From Nesterenkonia sphaerica (GTDB lineage: Bacteria; Actinomycetota; Actinomycetes; Actinomycetales; Micrococcaceae): 64,000 bases of DNA. Below are positions 52,454 through 60,615 of the stretch, in pieces. The notes under the pieces are model-generated. The model had not been told where the DNA came from and did no database searches. It was given only the letters and a program-made list of their open reading frames with translations. The stretch covers positions 62,001-126,000 of the forward strand of contig NZ_VAWA01000008.1 of NCBI RefSeq assembly GCF_005771565.1, written 5' to 3'. The first letter of the stretch is position 1. Every line of letters starts with the position of its first letter. Both the position numbers and the translations under genes were made by a program.

Positions 52454-52485
52454 ACATCCTCCTGATCGGCGCTGGCGCAGCCGCC

Positions 52486-54060
52486 TCAATACTTATGGTG
52501 TTCGCTGGCGGTGATCTTCTTTTGGGAGGACCCAACGTGCAATTGCGCCTGCCGGATGGCGTCGACATATTCCGTGAAGGCCTCAGTGGTGAGGTCTACG
52601 GCGACAGCGTCGAAGTGGGCCCATTCGGTATGGCCGAGCTTGACGTGCTTCTCCACCATCTGCGCTCCGGCCGCTACCGCGAGCGCAGAGGCCATCCACC
52701 CGTAATCATGACTTGAATAGCCGGGGATGATGCGCGGACCGCCGTGGCCATTCTGCTCCTGGGCTAGATGCGCATAGTGGCGCACAACCCCGATGTTGGT
52801 GTGTTCATCAGGTGTGGGGTACGCCGAATTGCAGTGCAACAGATACAGCCGATCCTGCCGGGTGAAGGTTTTCAGCAGCCACTGCTCATAAGCCTGGTCC
52901 GTCATGCCGGTGGACACCACCAGCGACCCCGAGTAGTTCTGCGCGACGAACTCCAGGTACTCCTTCTTCTCCGAAATGGTCGAAGGCAGCTTCACCATCG
53001 GTACATCAAGCTCACTGGTCATCCACTCAAAAGAGGGCTGGTCCAATACTGAAACAAACCACCCAATGCCTAAGTCCTGGGTCAGCTGATCCAGGAACTG
53101 AAAGCCCTCCTTGCCGAGCTCCAGCTGTCGGCGATAGTCGCCGAACGTGGATCCGTAAGGGGACTTATACGGAGACTTCAGCTGCTCAGAGGTATAGAAC
53201 GTATTCACATCCCGCTTTTGCACCTTCACCCAATCGGCCCCGGCCGCGTGCGCGGCGCGCACGAGTTTCTCCAGCCGGTCCAGATCGCCGAAATGGTTCG
53301 TGGTGATTTCCGCAGTGATCTCGACTGCGGGCAATTCCACATCCGGGTAGTCCACTGGCTCTGGCAGAGGCGACTCTGCCACGGAGACGTGGTAACGCTC
53401 GTTGAGCAACTCAGGGGTCAGATCAGAGAAGTCACGCGTGCCTACGTGCCGGACGTCGAGGTTCGTGTCTTCCAGGGTGTAGAGCGCGTTCTGCAGGATG
53501 TACTCCTGCAACTCCATACCCGCCCGACGGCGTGAGGACAGCTCCGGGCTGTACTGGGACGCGGCAGCGCGGGCTTGACCAGCATCGGGGGTGAAGTCGA
53601 AGCCCACCATGTAGACCGTCTGGGTCCGGTCACGATGATCGGCGATAGCGCGGGCGATCTCTAATGCAGTGAGGAACATAGCCTCCTCAATGGCCACCTC
53701 GCTGCGATCCTGGAAACGCAGCAGCACCTGGTCCTCAGCGTCGTTGGACAGCGGGCGGAAGGGCAGGCGCACCACTTTCCGGTCCGGGGCATGAAAACTG
53801 GTGGAGGTCACATAGGCAGCGGAGCGCAGCCCGTCCTCTGCCACGGACTCCCCCACCCAGTCCTCGTAGAAGATAGTGATGTCGGTGGGGTGGATACGTT
53901 CGGCGTCATTGACTCCAATGACGACCGCGTCCTTGAAGACTCGTGAATGTACCTGGTCCGCTGACGGACCCTTCCCAAGGATCACGATGGTGTCCGAACT
54001 GTACTTCTGCGCAGTCGAGGCCGCCAGGTGAGCAATCGCTTCAGCGGATGACTTCATCAT
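52486..54060 (-). CDS. fusion of a Rossmann (GT29/DUF115-like) domain with a NeuB-type nonulosonate synthase barrel
   Basis: 524 aa from ATG 54060 (start uncertain; AGGTGA lies 11 bases upstream). Residues ~22-235: TIVILGKGPSADQVHSRVFK, VIGVNDAERIHPTDITIFYE and VYMVGFDFTP, a Rossmann domain like the glycosyltransferase-related domains at 15704 and 17364. Residues ~247-510: NeuB TIM barrel, AEITTNHFGDLDRLEKLVRA, AGADWVKVQKRDVNTFY, VPMVKLPSTISEK, LLHCNSAYPTP, PGYSSHDYGWMASALAVAAG and MVEKHVKLG. NeuB enzymes condense phosphoenolpyruvate with an N-acetyl-hexosamine-type sugar. The C-terminal antifreeze/SAF domain that usually completes the NeuB active site is missing; the protein ends soon after the barrel. 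Confidence 0.78.
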   Translation of the reverse strand: MMKSSAEAIAHLAASTAQKYSSDTIVILGKGPSADQVHSRVFKDAVVIGVNDAERIHPTDITIFYEDWVGESVAEDGLRSAAYVTSTSFHAPDRKVVRLPFRPLSNDAEDQVLLRFQDRSEVAIEEAMFLTALEIARAIADHRDRTQTVYMVGFDFTPDAGQARAAASQYSPELSSRRRAGMELQEYILQNALYTLEDTNLDVRHVGTRDFSDLTPELLNERYHVSVAESPLPEPVDYPDVELPAVEITAEITTNHFGDLDRLEKLVRAAHAAGADWVKVQKRDVNTFYTSEQLKSPYKSPYGSTFGDYRRQLELGKEGFQFLDQLTQDLGIGWFVSVLDQPSFEWMTSELDVPMVKLPSTISEKKEYLEFVAQNYSGSLVVSTGMTDQAYEQWLLKTFTRQDRLYLLHCNSAYPTPDEHTNIGVVRHYAHLAQEQNGHGGPRIIPGYSSHDYGWMASALAVAAGAQMVEKHVKLGHTEWAHFDAVAVDLTTEAFTEYVDAIRQAQLHVGSSQKKITASEHHKY

Positions 54061-54237
54061 GGTCGGTGACTTCACCTGTACCTTTCGCGTCGAATTCGAC
54101 AGCCAGACCGCGGCTGCGCGCGTCCGCACATCCGCTTAGCAGCCCGTGCACCACGATTAGTGTAGTCGGCCCCCTGGCCGCCGAGCCTGGCATGCACGTG
54201 GTCCCCCGGTCGCATGCCGCGCGGGGTAATGCGCAGT

Positions 54238-55509
54238 TCAGGTGATTGCGGGGTGATCTGGTTCTTCCAGCGCGCCAGTCTCCGCCTTGGGTTTGCGCTT
54301 GCTCCGCAGCTTCTCCAGCTTGGACTCGAGCGCCTCTTCGCGCCGCTCCCTTAGACGCGCTGTGACCCCTTTGGCTTGGCCTGCCACGTGGCCGCCAGCG
54401 GCACCGGCGCGTGAACCCACATCGTCTATCACCGCCTTGACGGCAGTGCCCCACGGGACTGCGTCGAGATGATCATGAGCGGTGAGATCCAAAGCCACAT
54501 GCTCAGCGAAGTCGGTAATAGTCTGGTTGACCTCGTTGGCTCCACTGGTAATACGTCTGGTACTGATCGGGCTGGTGACCCGCTCCAGGTTCGATAACTC
54601 CGCGCAGCCTTCGACAGACTCCCGGATGGACGCCAACCGCTGACTGATCCGCTGCGCCCGTTCCAGCCGGGCACGTTTAATGCCCTCATGGTGGGCTTCG
54701 ACCTGGTCGGGTTCCTCGTCGGACACTCGTGCAAGTTCGATCATGTATTGCCGATCCTGAAGCGCCATGCACCTCGCCAATACCCCCAGCCAGAACGGTG
54801 CATCCTCACGCACGTCTGCCAGCACCTGAGCTGAGCCGTCGATGTCTCCGATCTGTTCCTTCAGCCGGTCGGCGAGTTCCTCGAGCTGGGCGACGGCCTC
54901 CGACTGCATGGTTTGCAGTGCCAGTGAATTCGCCTGAACTTTTGACCAGGTGACGGCGGAGATTCTTCCGGTGTGCAGGTAGAGAGAATGTGCCTCATCG
55001 ATTGCCAGAGTGACTCCGCCGAGTTGACCGAGCACCTCGACTTTGCGCTGTTTGAGCAACTTGTCCAGCTTCGCCTCAATCGAGACAAGGTACTGCTGAA
55101 TGTCCTGTAATGCGGCCTCCAGAGCAGCCTGCGTCGCCATTGCGGACAGTGCGGCTGGGGCGGCGGGAGTCAACAGCGCCGCGTTCTCAAACTTGAGGTG
55201 TTTGAGAATCTGCCCATTGCCCCTGCGGACCACGCCCGCCTTGACACTGAGAATCCCATTCTTCTGGAGGAACACAGCGGACTCGCTGTCCAACTTCAAC
55301 CAGCGCCCACTGGCGGCTTGAAGTCCTGTCACGGCACCCAGAGCGTTGCTGGCCCGGGAAAGCGTGAAACTTGAGGGCCGACGAACATTGACGCCGGTGA
55401 GCTTATCGAGCGCGCCCAACTGCTCCTCAGCTCCCAGCAGGAGCACCCCGTCCCCATCGTCAACGACAGCGATGGTTTCTTGGTCAGAAGTTCCGGAGCC
55501 CTCACTCAT
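54238..55509 (-). CDS. uncharacterised helical/coiled-coil protein
   Basis: 423 aa from ATG 55509. Opens with a beta-type region (~10-110), then long amphipathic helices: LEAALQDIQQYLVSIEAKLD, LALQTMQSEAVAQLEELADR and GIKRARLERAQRISQRLASI. It ends with a Lys/Arg/Glu-rich tail. No membrane helix, signal or catalytic motif. It could be a scaffolding or stress protein. It lies divergent from glutaminase and 177 bases upstream of the NeuB-fusion gene. Confidence 0.6.
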   Translation of the reverse strand: MSEGSGTSDQETIAVVDDGDGVLLLGAEEQLGALDKLTGVNVRRPSSFTLSRASNALGAVTGLQAASGRWLKLDSESAVFLQKNGILSVKAGVVRRGNGQILKHLKFENAALLTPAAPAALSAMATQAALEAALQDIQQYLVSIEAKLDKLLKQRKVEVLGQLGGVTLAIDEAHSLYLHTGRISAVTWSKVQANSLALQTMQSEAVAQLEELADRLKEQIGDIDGSAQVLADVREDAPFWLGVLARCMALQDRQYMIELARVSDEEPDQVEAHHEGIKRARLERAQRISQRLASIRESVEGCAELSNLERVTSPISTRRITSGANEVNQTITDFAEHVALDLTAHDHLDAVPWGTAVKAVIDDVGSRAGAAGGHVAGQAKGVTARLRERREEALESKLEKLRSKRKPKAETGALEEPDHPAIT

Positions 55510-55542
55510 GAGCTCATTCTGCCAGACGGGGACACCTGGGTT

Positions 55543-55548
55543 TAGTCT
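55543..55548 (+). promoter_or_regulatory. -10 box TAGTCT, leaderless promoter
   Basis: TAGTCT ends 6 bases before ATG 55555; no ribosome site is present. Same layout as other leaderless starts in the window. Confidence 0.5.
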
Positions 55549-55554
55549 GGCACC

Positions 55555-56607
55555 ATGTCAGATTCTCCAGCTGAACCACAGCCGCCGGAGCAGGCTTCCT
55601 CCGTCAGTGACTACTTGGAGCAGGTGCTTGCCACCTGCGGGGAGGACACCTCCGGACACATTTCCGAGCAGCTGCCAGCCCCCGGAGACACTGACCCGGC
55701 CCAGCACGCCCTGGCTCTGGTCACCGCCGACGGCACCGAGTATGCCGCAGGTGATGACCAGCACTACTTCACGATCCAGTCCATCTCCAAGCCGTTCGAC
55801 TACGCCATGGCCCTGGACGACGCCGGGCTGGAACGCGTGCACGAATGCGTCGGCACCGAACCCTCCGGGGAGGCCTTCAACGAGCTCTCCCTAGAAGGAG
55901 GCACCGGCCGGCCGCTGAACGCCATGATCAACGCCGGGGCTCTGGTCGCCCACCAGCTGGTCAGCCCAGACAAAGCCGACCCGCAAGGCAACGGCGAGCC
56001 CACCACCTCCCACCACCCCGAGGTCCAGGCCCGCACCGCACGGATCGTGCAGGGGCTGAGCGTCTTCGCCGGGCGCGACCTGAATGTGGACCGCGAGCTG
56101 GCGGAGGAAGAGTACGCCAAGGACTACCGCAACCTCGCCATCGCGAACATGCTCAAGACCCACGACATTCTGGAGGTGGAGCCGGAGGAGGCGGTGCGCG
56201 GCTATACCGACCAGTGCTGCGTGTTGGTCACCGTCCGGGATCTTGCACGGATGGCCGCGACTCTGGCCAATAACGGCATCCACCCCGAGACCGGGGAACG
56301 CGTGGTCTCCGAAGGCGCCGCCCGCCGCACCCTAAGTGTGATGGCCACCTGCGGCATGTATGACGGCTCCGGGCGGTGGCTGGCCAGGATCGGCATCCCT
56401 GCAAAGTCCGGCGTCTCGGGAGGGATTATCGGAGTCCTTCCCGGACAAGTGGGTCTGGCCTCTTTCGCCCCGCGGTTAGATGATGAAGGTAACAGCGTCC
56501 AGGGCGTGGAAATGTTCGCCCAGCTGTGTGCTGACCTGGGGCTGCACCTGATGGCCAGTGAGCGCCGCGACGTCGCCCAGTGGCTGAAGAAACTCTCAGA
56601 TCACTAG
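55555..56607 (+). CDS. glsA: glutaminase (serine-dependent beta-lactamase-fold)
   Basis: 350 aa. Hydrolyses L-glutamine to glutamate and ammonia in the cytoplasm. The catalytic Ser-x-x-Lys is in FTIQSISKPFDYAMAL. Other family motifs are GRPLNAMINAGALVAHQL, NLAIANMLKT, DQCCVLVTVRDLARMAATLA, TCGMYDGSGRWLARIGIPAK followed by SGVSGGIIGVLPGQVGLASF. Full length for the basic bacterial type with no STAS or ankyrin extension. Its stop shares a CTAG with the convergent gene. Confidence 0.94.
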   Translation: MSDSPAEPQPPEQASSVSDYLEQVLATCGEDTSGHISEQLPAPGDTDPAQHALALVTADGTEYAAGDDQHYFTIQSISKPFDYAMALDDAGLERVHECVGTEPSGEAFNELSLEGGTGRPLNAMINAGALVAHQLVSPDKADPQGNGEPTTSHHPEVQARTARIVQGLSVFAGRDLNVDRELAEEEYAKDYRNLAIANMLKTHDILEVEPEEAVRGYTDQCCVLVTVRDLARMAATLANNGIHPETGERVVSEGAARRTLSVMATCGMYDGSGRWLARIGIPAKSGVSGGIIGVLPGQVGLASFAPRLDDEGNSVQGVEMFAQLCADLGLHLMASERRDVAQWLKKLSDH

Positions 56608-58103
56608 TCCCCCACCCAGCTGACTGGATTCCGGAAACCCTCTCCGGCGACGTCGTCGTGATGCTCCGGCAGCGACCCGGCGGACACAGCGATCCCGTAA
56701 GCACGGGCAAACGCGTCCACCTCCGCCACCGTCAACGGCTCCGGCAGGTCCCGGTGGGGGCCGGCGGCCTCCAGCGCCTGCTGAAAACGCAGCGGATGCC
56801 CGGCGTCGAACGGAAAGGTCTCCGGGTTCACCCCAATCACCTCTCCCCGCGTACTTGCATGGGTTGCGGCGAGCGCCTCCCACTGGGAAAGATCCACCAG
56901 CCCCGGAGAACGCACCCCATTGGAAAACAGACTGATCAGGATCTCCTCATACGGCTGAGCAGTGTGCAGATATTCGGAGAGGACATCAAAGCTGGGCTGC
57001 ATGTGGAACCTGTTCCAAAAGGGCACCGACCCGGTGGCCATAGTGGCCCGGGGGTCCAGCAAGGTATAGGTCTGCGCCAGCAGCCGGTTGTCCTCCCATC
57101 CCAGCCGGCGGTACCAGTCGCGGTAGAGCTCGGCCAGAAACGCGGACGCATCCTGCGGCTCATTCTGATAGAGCCGACGGCGCCTCCACCCCGCGCCACT
57201 TGCCAGCTCGTCAAGGTCTGTTCCGAAGGCAGGGTCAAAGCCCCACTCCCCGTCCGGGCGCCGCCCGGTGGGCGCAGGCGCCTCCCAATGTCGCTGCGCT
57301 GAGCCTTCGGCTTCAAGGAAGTCGTGCAGCCGCTGGCTGCCGGAGACGTACTCCTCCTCCGGCATGCCGCCGAGGCACCCGAACTGGAAGAAGCTGCGCT
57401 CCCCGGTCTGGGTCACCCGCCAGGTGCGAGTGTTCTCCAGGGTGATGACGTGACCCTCAGGGGCCAGAGAGTTGCGCAGAAACTCCCGGTAGACCGGACC
57501 GAGCCCGGCGCGCTTGAGCCGGAAGAAAGCGGTCTGTTTCATCATGGGCCGGTCCTGGGCGGGGTCATGCATGTGGTAGACCGAAACCCGGGGGTTGTTC
57601 GCCGCGATCTGCTGGGCTGCCGGAGCCCACCGTCGCATAGCTTGGTGCGGGTCATCGGGGTCGGTGTCACCGTCGTTGACGGCCACCAGAGTGGTCTGCG
57701 GCAGGAAGGGGACACCTAGGGCGGCAGCAAGAAAGAACGCTGCCCCTGATACGGACCCCATCACCACTGCCGGATAGCTCGTCCGGCCGGTGCGCCGGGC
57801 GGAATACTGCTCGACGACCCACTGATCAATGGCGTCGACGTCGATGTCGCTGATCTTCTTCTGCCGCAGTGCTTCGCTGCGTCCGGCAAGTTCGAATGCC
57901 TTGTTCTGCATCCGCTGTGGCAGCGCACTGACCGCATCCGCCGCCGCGGAAGACGAGGGCACCCCACTGAGCACCGGAGCTGTGGACCCGGACAGGAAGC
58001 CGGAGATCATCCGCACCGCGGTGACCGAGGACTCCATGTCCGCGACCAGAGACTTACCGTGCTTCGCGCCCCGCTGGAGCTTACCCCCTGGATCTGTCCT
58101 CAT
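56604..58103 (-). CDS. uncharacterised protein, possible alpha/beta-hydrolase
   Basis: 499 aa from ATG 58103 with AAGGGAG just upstream. I do not recognise the family. The stretch YPAVVMGSVSGAAFFLAAAL (~110-130) contains GSVSG, a GxSxG-type nucleophile elbow after a beta strand, and continues GVPFLPQTTLVAV as in alpha/beta hydrolases. Conserved-looking His and Asp occur later (VSVYHMHDPAQDRPMM; FQFGCLGGMPEEEY). No signal peptide. A cytoplasmic serine hydrolase is a guess from this motif alone. Confidence 0.55.
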   Translation of the reverse strand: MRTDPGGKLQRGAKHGKSLVADMESSVTAVRMISGFLSGSTAPVLSGVPSSSAAADAVSALPQRMQNKAFELAGRSEALRQKKISDIDVDAIDQWVVEQYSARRTGRTSYPAVVMGSVSGAAFFLAAALGVPFLPQTTLVAVNDGDTDPDDPHQAMRRWAPAAQQIAANNPRVSVYHMHDPAQDRPMMKQTAFFRLKRAGLGPVYREFLRNSLAPEGHVITLENTRTWRVTQTGERSFFQFGCLGGMPEEEYVSGSQRLHDFLEAEGSAQRHWEAPAPTGRRPDGEWGFDPAFGTDLDELASGAGWRRRRLYQNEPQDASAFLAELYRDWYRRLGWEDNRLLAQTYTLLDPRATMATGSVPFWNRFHMQPSFDVLSEYLHTAQPYEEILISLFSNGVRSPGLVDLSQWEALAATHASTRGEVIGVNPETFPFDAGHPLRFQQALEAAGPHRDLPEPLTVAEVDAFARAYGIAVSAGSLPEHHDDVAGEGFRNPVSWVGD

Positions 58104-58193
58104 AACTCCCTTCTTCCCGTCGACTCTCTTGCTAAGCTTATGTCCACGAGTTCAAGCAGCGGACTCCCCCACTTTGACAGGTGAAGTGAGTCC

Positions 58194-58709
58194 ATGAACC
58201 CCACGCTGCACCCCAGTTCCACCTCCGGAGCTGCCCCGGAACCCGGTACCCAGCAGGTCCCCCAGGCCGCTGACCTGATGAGCCCGCTGCATCCCACGGT
58301 CGGGGCACATCACCCCCTGCGTGAGGCGGCTGACCACATTGCCCAGAGCGACGAAGCTTTCACTGTGGTGGTCCACCGCCGGGAGGTCGTGGGAATCCTG
58401 ACCGCTGAGGATGTTCTGACTGCGGTGCGGGCAGATCCCGCCGGCTGGCAGGCCCAGCCCTGCGCGTCCATGATGACCCTGCCGCAGACTCGCATCCCCG
58501 CGCACGCTGCCGTGACGGAGGTGCTGCGCCAATACCGGGAACACGGTATCCGGCCGCTGGTGGTGGAGGAGGAGGGTACCCCAGTGGGCGTCCTACGCCC
58601 CCACGAGGTGCGCCTTTGGGGCCAAGAGCACGGGTATCTGCCGAAAGAAGCTCCCTCCACTGAGGACCCCTCACCTGGACAGGACAGGCCGGAAGCAGGT
58701 GCCCGGTGA
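58194..58709 (+). CDS. CBS-domain protein 1 (tandem pair)
   Basis: 171 aa; GGTGA upstream of ATG 58194. Two CBS motifs form one Bateman module: DLMSPLHPTVGAHHPLREAA with FTVVVHRREVVGILTAEDVL, and MMTLPQTRIPAHAAVTEVLR with IRPLVVEEEGTPVGVLRPHE. Such stand-alone modules bind adenine nucleotides and control partner proteins. The C-terminal ~25 residues are Pro/Glu-rich. It overlaps the next CBS gene by four bases. Confidence 0.85.
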   Translation: MNPTLHPSSTSGAAPEPGTQQVPQAADLMSPLHPTVGAHHPLREAADHIAQSDEAFTVVVHRREVVGILTAEDVLTAVRADPAGWQAQPCASMMTLPQTRIPAHAAVTEVLRQYREHGIRPLVVEEEGTPVGVLRPHEVRLWGQEHGYLPKEAPSTEDPSPGQDRPEAGAR

Positions 58710-59233
58710 CCACCACTGACAGCCGGCCCAGTGAGCCGAAGAACGATCCCCTTACTGCTGCCCCTGCCGAGACCACCGCTGTCCGCAAGGCACTGGTCCC
58801 GGTGAGTGTGCAGATTCGCGCCTCAGAAGGTGTGGAGGCAGCCCTGAGCCAGCTGCAGAATCCCGGGGTGCCGTATGTGGCCGTGACCGAGCACGATGAC
58901 ACTCCAGTGGGTGTGCTCACCGCTGAAGACATTGAACAGCTCCGGCACAAATACCCCGATTATTGGTCTGCCATGCGGTGCGGCAACGCCATTGTGGCAC
59001 CAGCCCGGTTCTTGGAGGCCGATGAGCCGTTCGACACCGCCGTGGAGCTACTCAGGGATGAAGGGGTCCGACCGCTGCTGGTGCTGGAGGGCGAGAAAAT
59101 GGCAGGAGTCTTGGAGCCCACTGTTGTCTTCCAGTGGTGCGCTCAGCACCGGCCTGATGCGGTAGAAGCCCTTGCTCAGCTGGCGCGCGGGCCCGGCCCG
59201 GTGGAGATCTCAGAAACAGACCACCTGAGATAA
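58706..59233 (+). CDS. CBS-domain protein 2 (tandem pair)
   Basis: 175 aa from GTG 58706, in GTGA overlap with the first CBS gene. CBS motifs: VQIRASEGVEAALSQLQNPG with VPYVAVTEHDDTPVGVLTAE, then FLEADEPFDTAVELLRDEGV with RPLLVLEGEKMAGVLEPTVV. The two proteins are paralogues by layout and probably form a heteromeric sensor. The regulated partner is not evident. Confidence 0.83.
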   Translation: MTTTDSRPSEPKNDPLTAAPAETTAVRKALVPVSVQIRASEGVEAALSQLQNPGVPYVAVTEHDDTPVGVLTAEDIEQLRHKYPDYWSAMRCGNAIVAPARFLEADEPFDTAVELLRDEGVRPLLVLEGEKMAGVLEPTVVFQWCAQHRPDAVEALAQLARGPGPVEISETDHLR

Positions 59234-59249
59234 ACGGCAGGGATATTTC

Positions 59250-59365
59250 AGCGCCTACTCGGCACGGGGCCTACTTGACCCGGGGTACTACCCAGCACGA
59301 GAAAAGCGGGCGTCGAGGCCGCTATGCCAGCCGCCGGGCCCAGCAGTTGATCCGGTGCCAGCAGG
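59250..59365. repeat. degraded duplicate of the 3' end of the DUF368 gene
   Basis: Matches 60600-60727 in blocks. A 27-base identical stretch (59339-59365 and 60701-60727) lies inside the DUF368 coding sequence. A near-identical CGAGAAAAGCGGGCGTCGAG lies at about 59299-59318 (one base and one small insertion different from 60630-60648). A diverged block around 59257-59279 corresponds to the DUF368 stop region. The two copies flank the AAA ATPase gene in direct orientation. Confidence 0.8.
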
Positions 59366-59398
59366 ATTTTGTCCAGACTCAGCATCAGATCTGCGGAC

Positions 59399-59439
59399 TA
59401 CCCGGCAAATCCGCATGACTGATGCGGATTTGCCGGGTA
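59399..59439. repeat. perfect 18-bp inverted repeat before the ATPase gene
   Basis: Left arm TACCCGGCAAATCCGCAT (59399-59416), loop of 5 (GACTG), right arm 59422-59439 exact reverse complement. The right arm runs into the TAATCT -10 box. Position and symmetry suit an operator, a cruciform or a recombination end rather than a terminator, since no T-run follows. Confidence 0.9.
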
Positions 59440-59443
59440 ATCT
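59438..59443 (+). promoter_or_regulatory. -10 box TAATCT overlapping the inverted repeat
   Basis: TAATCT ends 6 bases before ATG 59450, giving a leaderless transcript. Its first two bases are the last two of the right arm, so a protein or structure on the repeat would occlude the promoter. Confidence 0.5.
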
Positions 59444-59449
59444 AACAAT

Positions 59450-60595
59450 ATGCAAGACCGAGTTCAGGACAGAGCGAAGCTAGAGGAGTCACTTCGTCGG
59501 GCGCCAGTGGTGTTGATGGTCGGAGCCCGCCAGGTGGGCAAGACAACCCTGGCAAGAACCGTGGTCCCACCAGAATCGGAGAACTACTTCGATCTGGAGA
59601 ATCCCATAGACCTTGCTCGCCTTGAGCAGCCCATGCTTGCACTCGATGGGCTGACCGGAATAGTTGTCATTGACGAAGTGCAAAGGCACCCCGAACTCTT
59701 TCCCGTGTTGAGAGTTCTGGCTGACCGGGAGAGTCGACCAGCCACTTTCCTTGTGCTCGGCAGTGCTTCGCCGCGTGCCCTGAGACAGTCGTCTGAGTCA
59801 CTGGCCGGACGAGTCGAGGTCATCGAGTTGCCTGGCATGGGCCCTGCAGACGTCAATGACTCAGATTCGGTATGGAGGAGGGGTGGGTATCCACCGGCAC
59901 TTCTTGCCACCTCAGACGAAGATTCCCTCACCTGGCGGCACTCGTATGTGCAGACCTTGGCAAATCGGGATCTCGCCGAGTTCGGGCTGGCTCTACCGGC
60001 TTCGACTATCAGACGCTTCCTGGGGCTCGTCGCGCACCAGCATGGGGGGCCCATCAACGCTTCGGTTATCGCCAGCAACCTCGACATAGGAGAGTCGACA
60101 GTCCGCAAGTACCTGGACGGGCTGAGCGACGCACTGTTGATCCGAGCGCTACCACCTTGGCACAGCAACCAGGGAAAGAGGCTTGTCAGAACTCCCCGGA
60201 CGTACTATCGGGACACCGGATTGCTGCACGCACTCTGGGGAGGAGTAAATGATCATCCGTCACTGCTTCGACACCCGAGTGTGGGCACCTCTTGGGAGGG
60301 CTTCGTGATCGAGGAAATCCTTCGACGGGCGGAAGGCTACCAGCCGCATTTCTGGAGGACGAAAGATGGTGCCGAGCTCGACCTGATCCTAGAGGGTGAG
60401 CAACGATTGGGTTTTGAGGTCAAACGATCCGACGCACCCAAGCTCACCGCGTCAATGCGGCATGCTGGCAGAGAACTTGACCTTGACGCCCTCCGGGTGA
60501 TCTACCCAGGAGGCAAGAGGTACCGCCTCACAGAGCACATCACAGTTCTTCCGTTGGATGATCTGCTTGCTGCCACGTCCATCAGTGACTTCTGA
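59450..60595 (+). CDS. AAA_14/DUF4143 ATP-binding protein
   Basis: 381 aa. N-terminal P-loop ATPase: Walker A VLMVGARQVGKTTLARTVV, Walker B GIVVIDEVQRHPELFPVLRV, sensor-type LVLGSASPRALRQSSESLAG. A helical winged-helix-like middle follows (ASVIASNLDIGESTVRKYLD). The C-terminal DUF4143 domain is PD-(D/E)xK-like: GTSWEGFVIEEIL, FWRTKDGAELDLIL and GFEVKRSD (the E...D-x-D/E...E-x-K pattern). These genes are often mobile single-gene units of unknown role, sometimes compared with defence or toxin-like systems. It stands alone, behind its own promoter and inverted repeat, inside duplicated flanks. Confidence 0.88.
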   Translation: MQDRVQDRAKLEESLRRAPVVLMVGARQVGKTTLARTVVPPESENYFDLENPIDLARLEQPMLALDGLTGIVVIDEVQRHPELFPVLRVLADRESRPATFLVLGSASPRALRQSSESLAGRVEVIELPGMGPADVNDSDSVWRRGGYPPALLATSDEDSLTWRHSYVQTLANRDLAEFGLALPASTIRRFLGLVAHQHGGPINASVIASNLDIGESTVRKYLDGLSDALLIRALPPWHSNQGKRLVRTPRTYYRDTGLLHALWGGVNDHPSLLRHPSVGTSWEGFVIEEILRRAEGYQPHFWRTKDGAELDLILEGEQRLGFEVKRSDAPKLTASMRHAGRELDLDALRVIYPGGKRYRLTEHITVLPLDDLLAATSISDF

Positions 60596-60615
60596 ACCCC
60601 TCCTCGGCGCGGGCC

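Noticed and set aside
59399-59439. Inverted repeat as a terminator of the CBS operon
   Set aside because: 165 bases past the CBS stop, no T-run, and the right arm merges with the next gene's -10 box; operator or structural site fits better.
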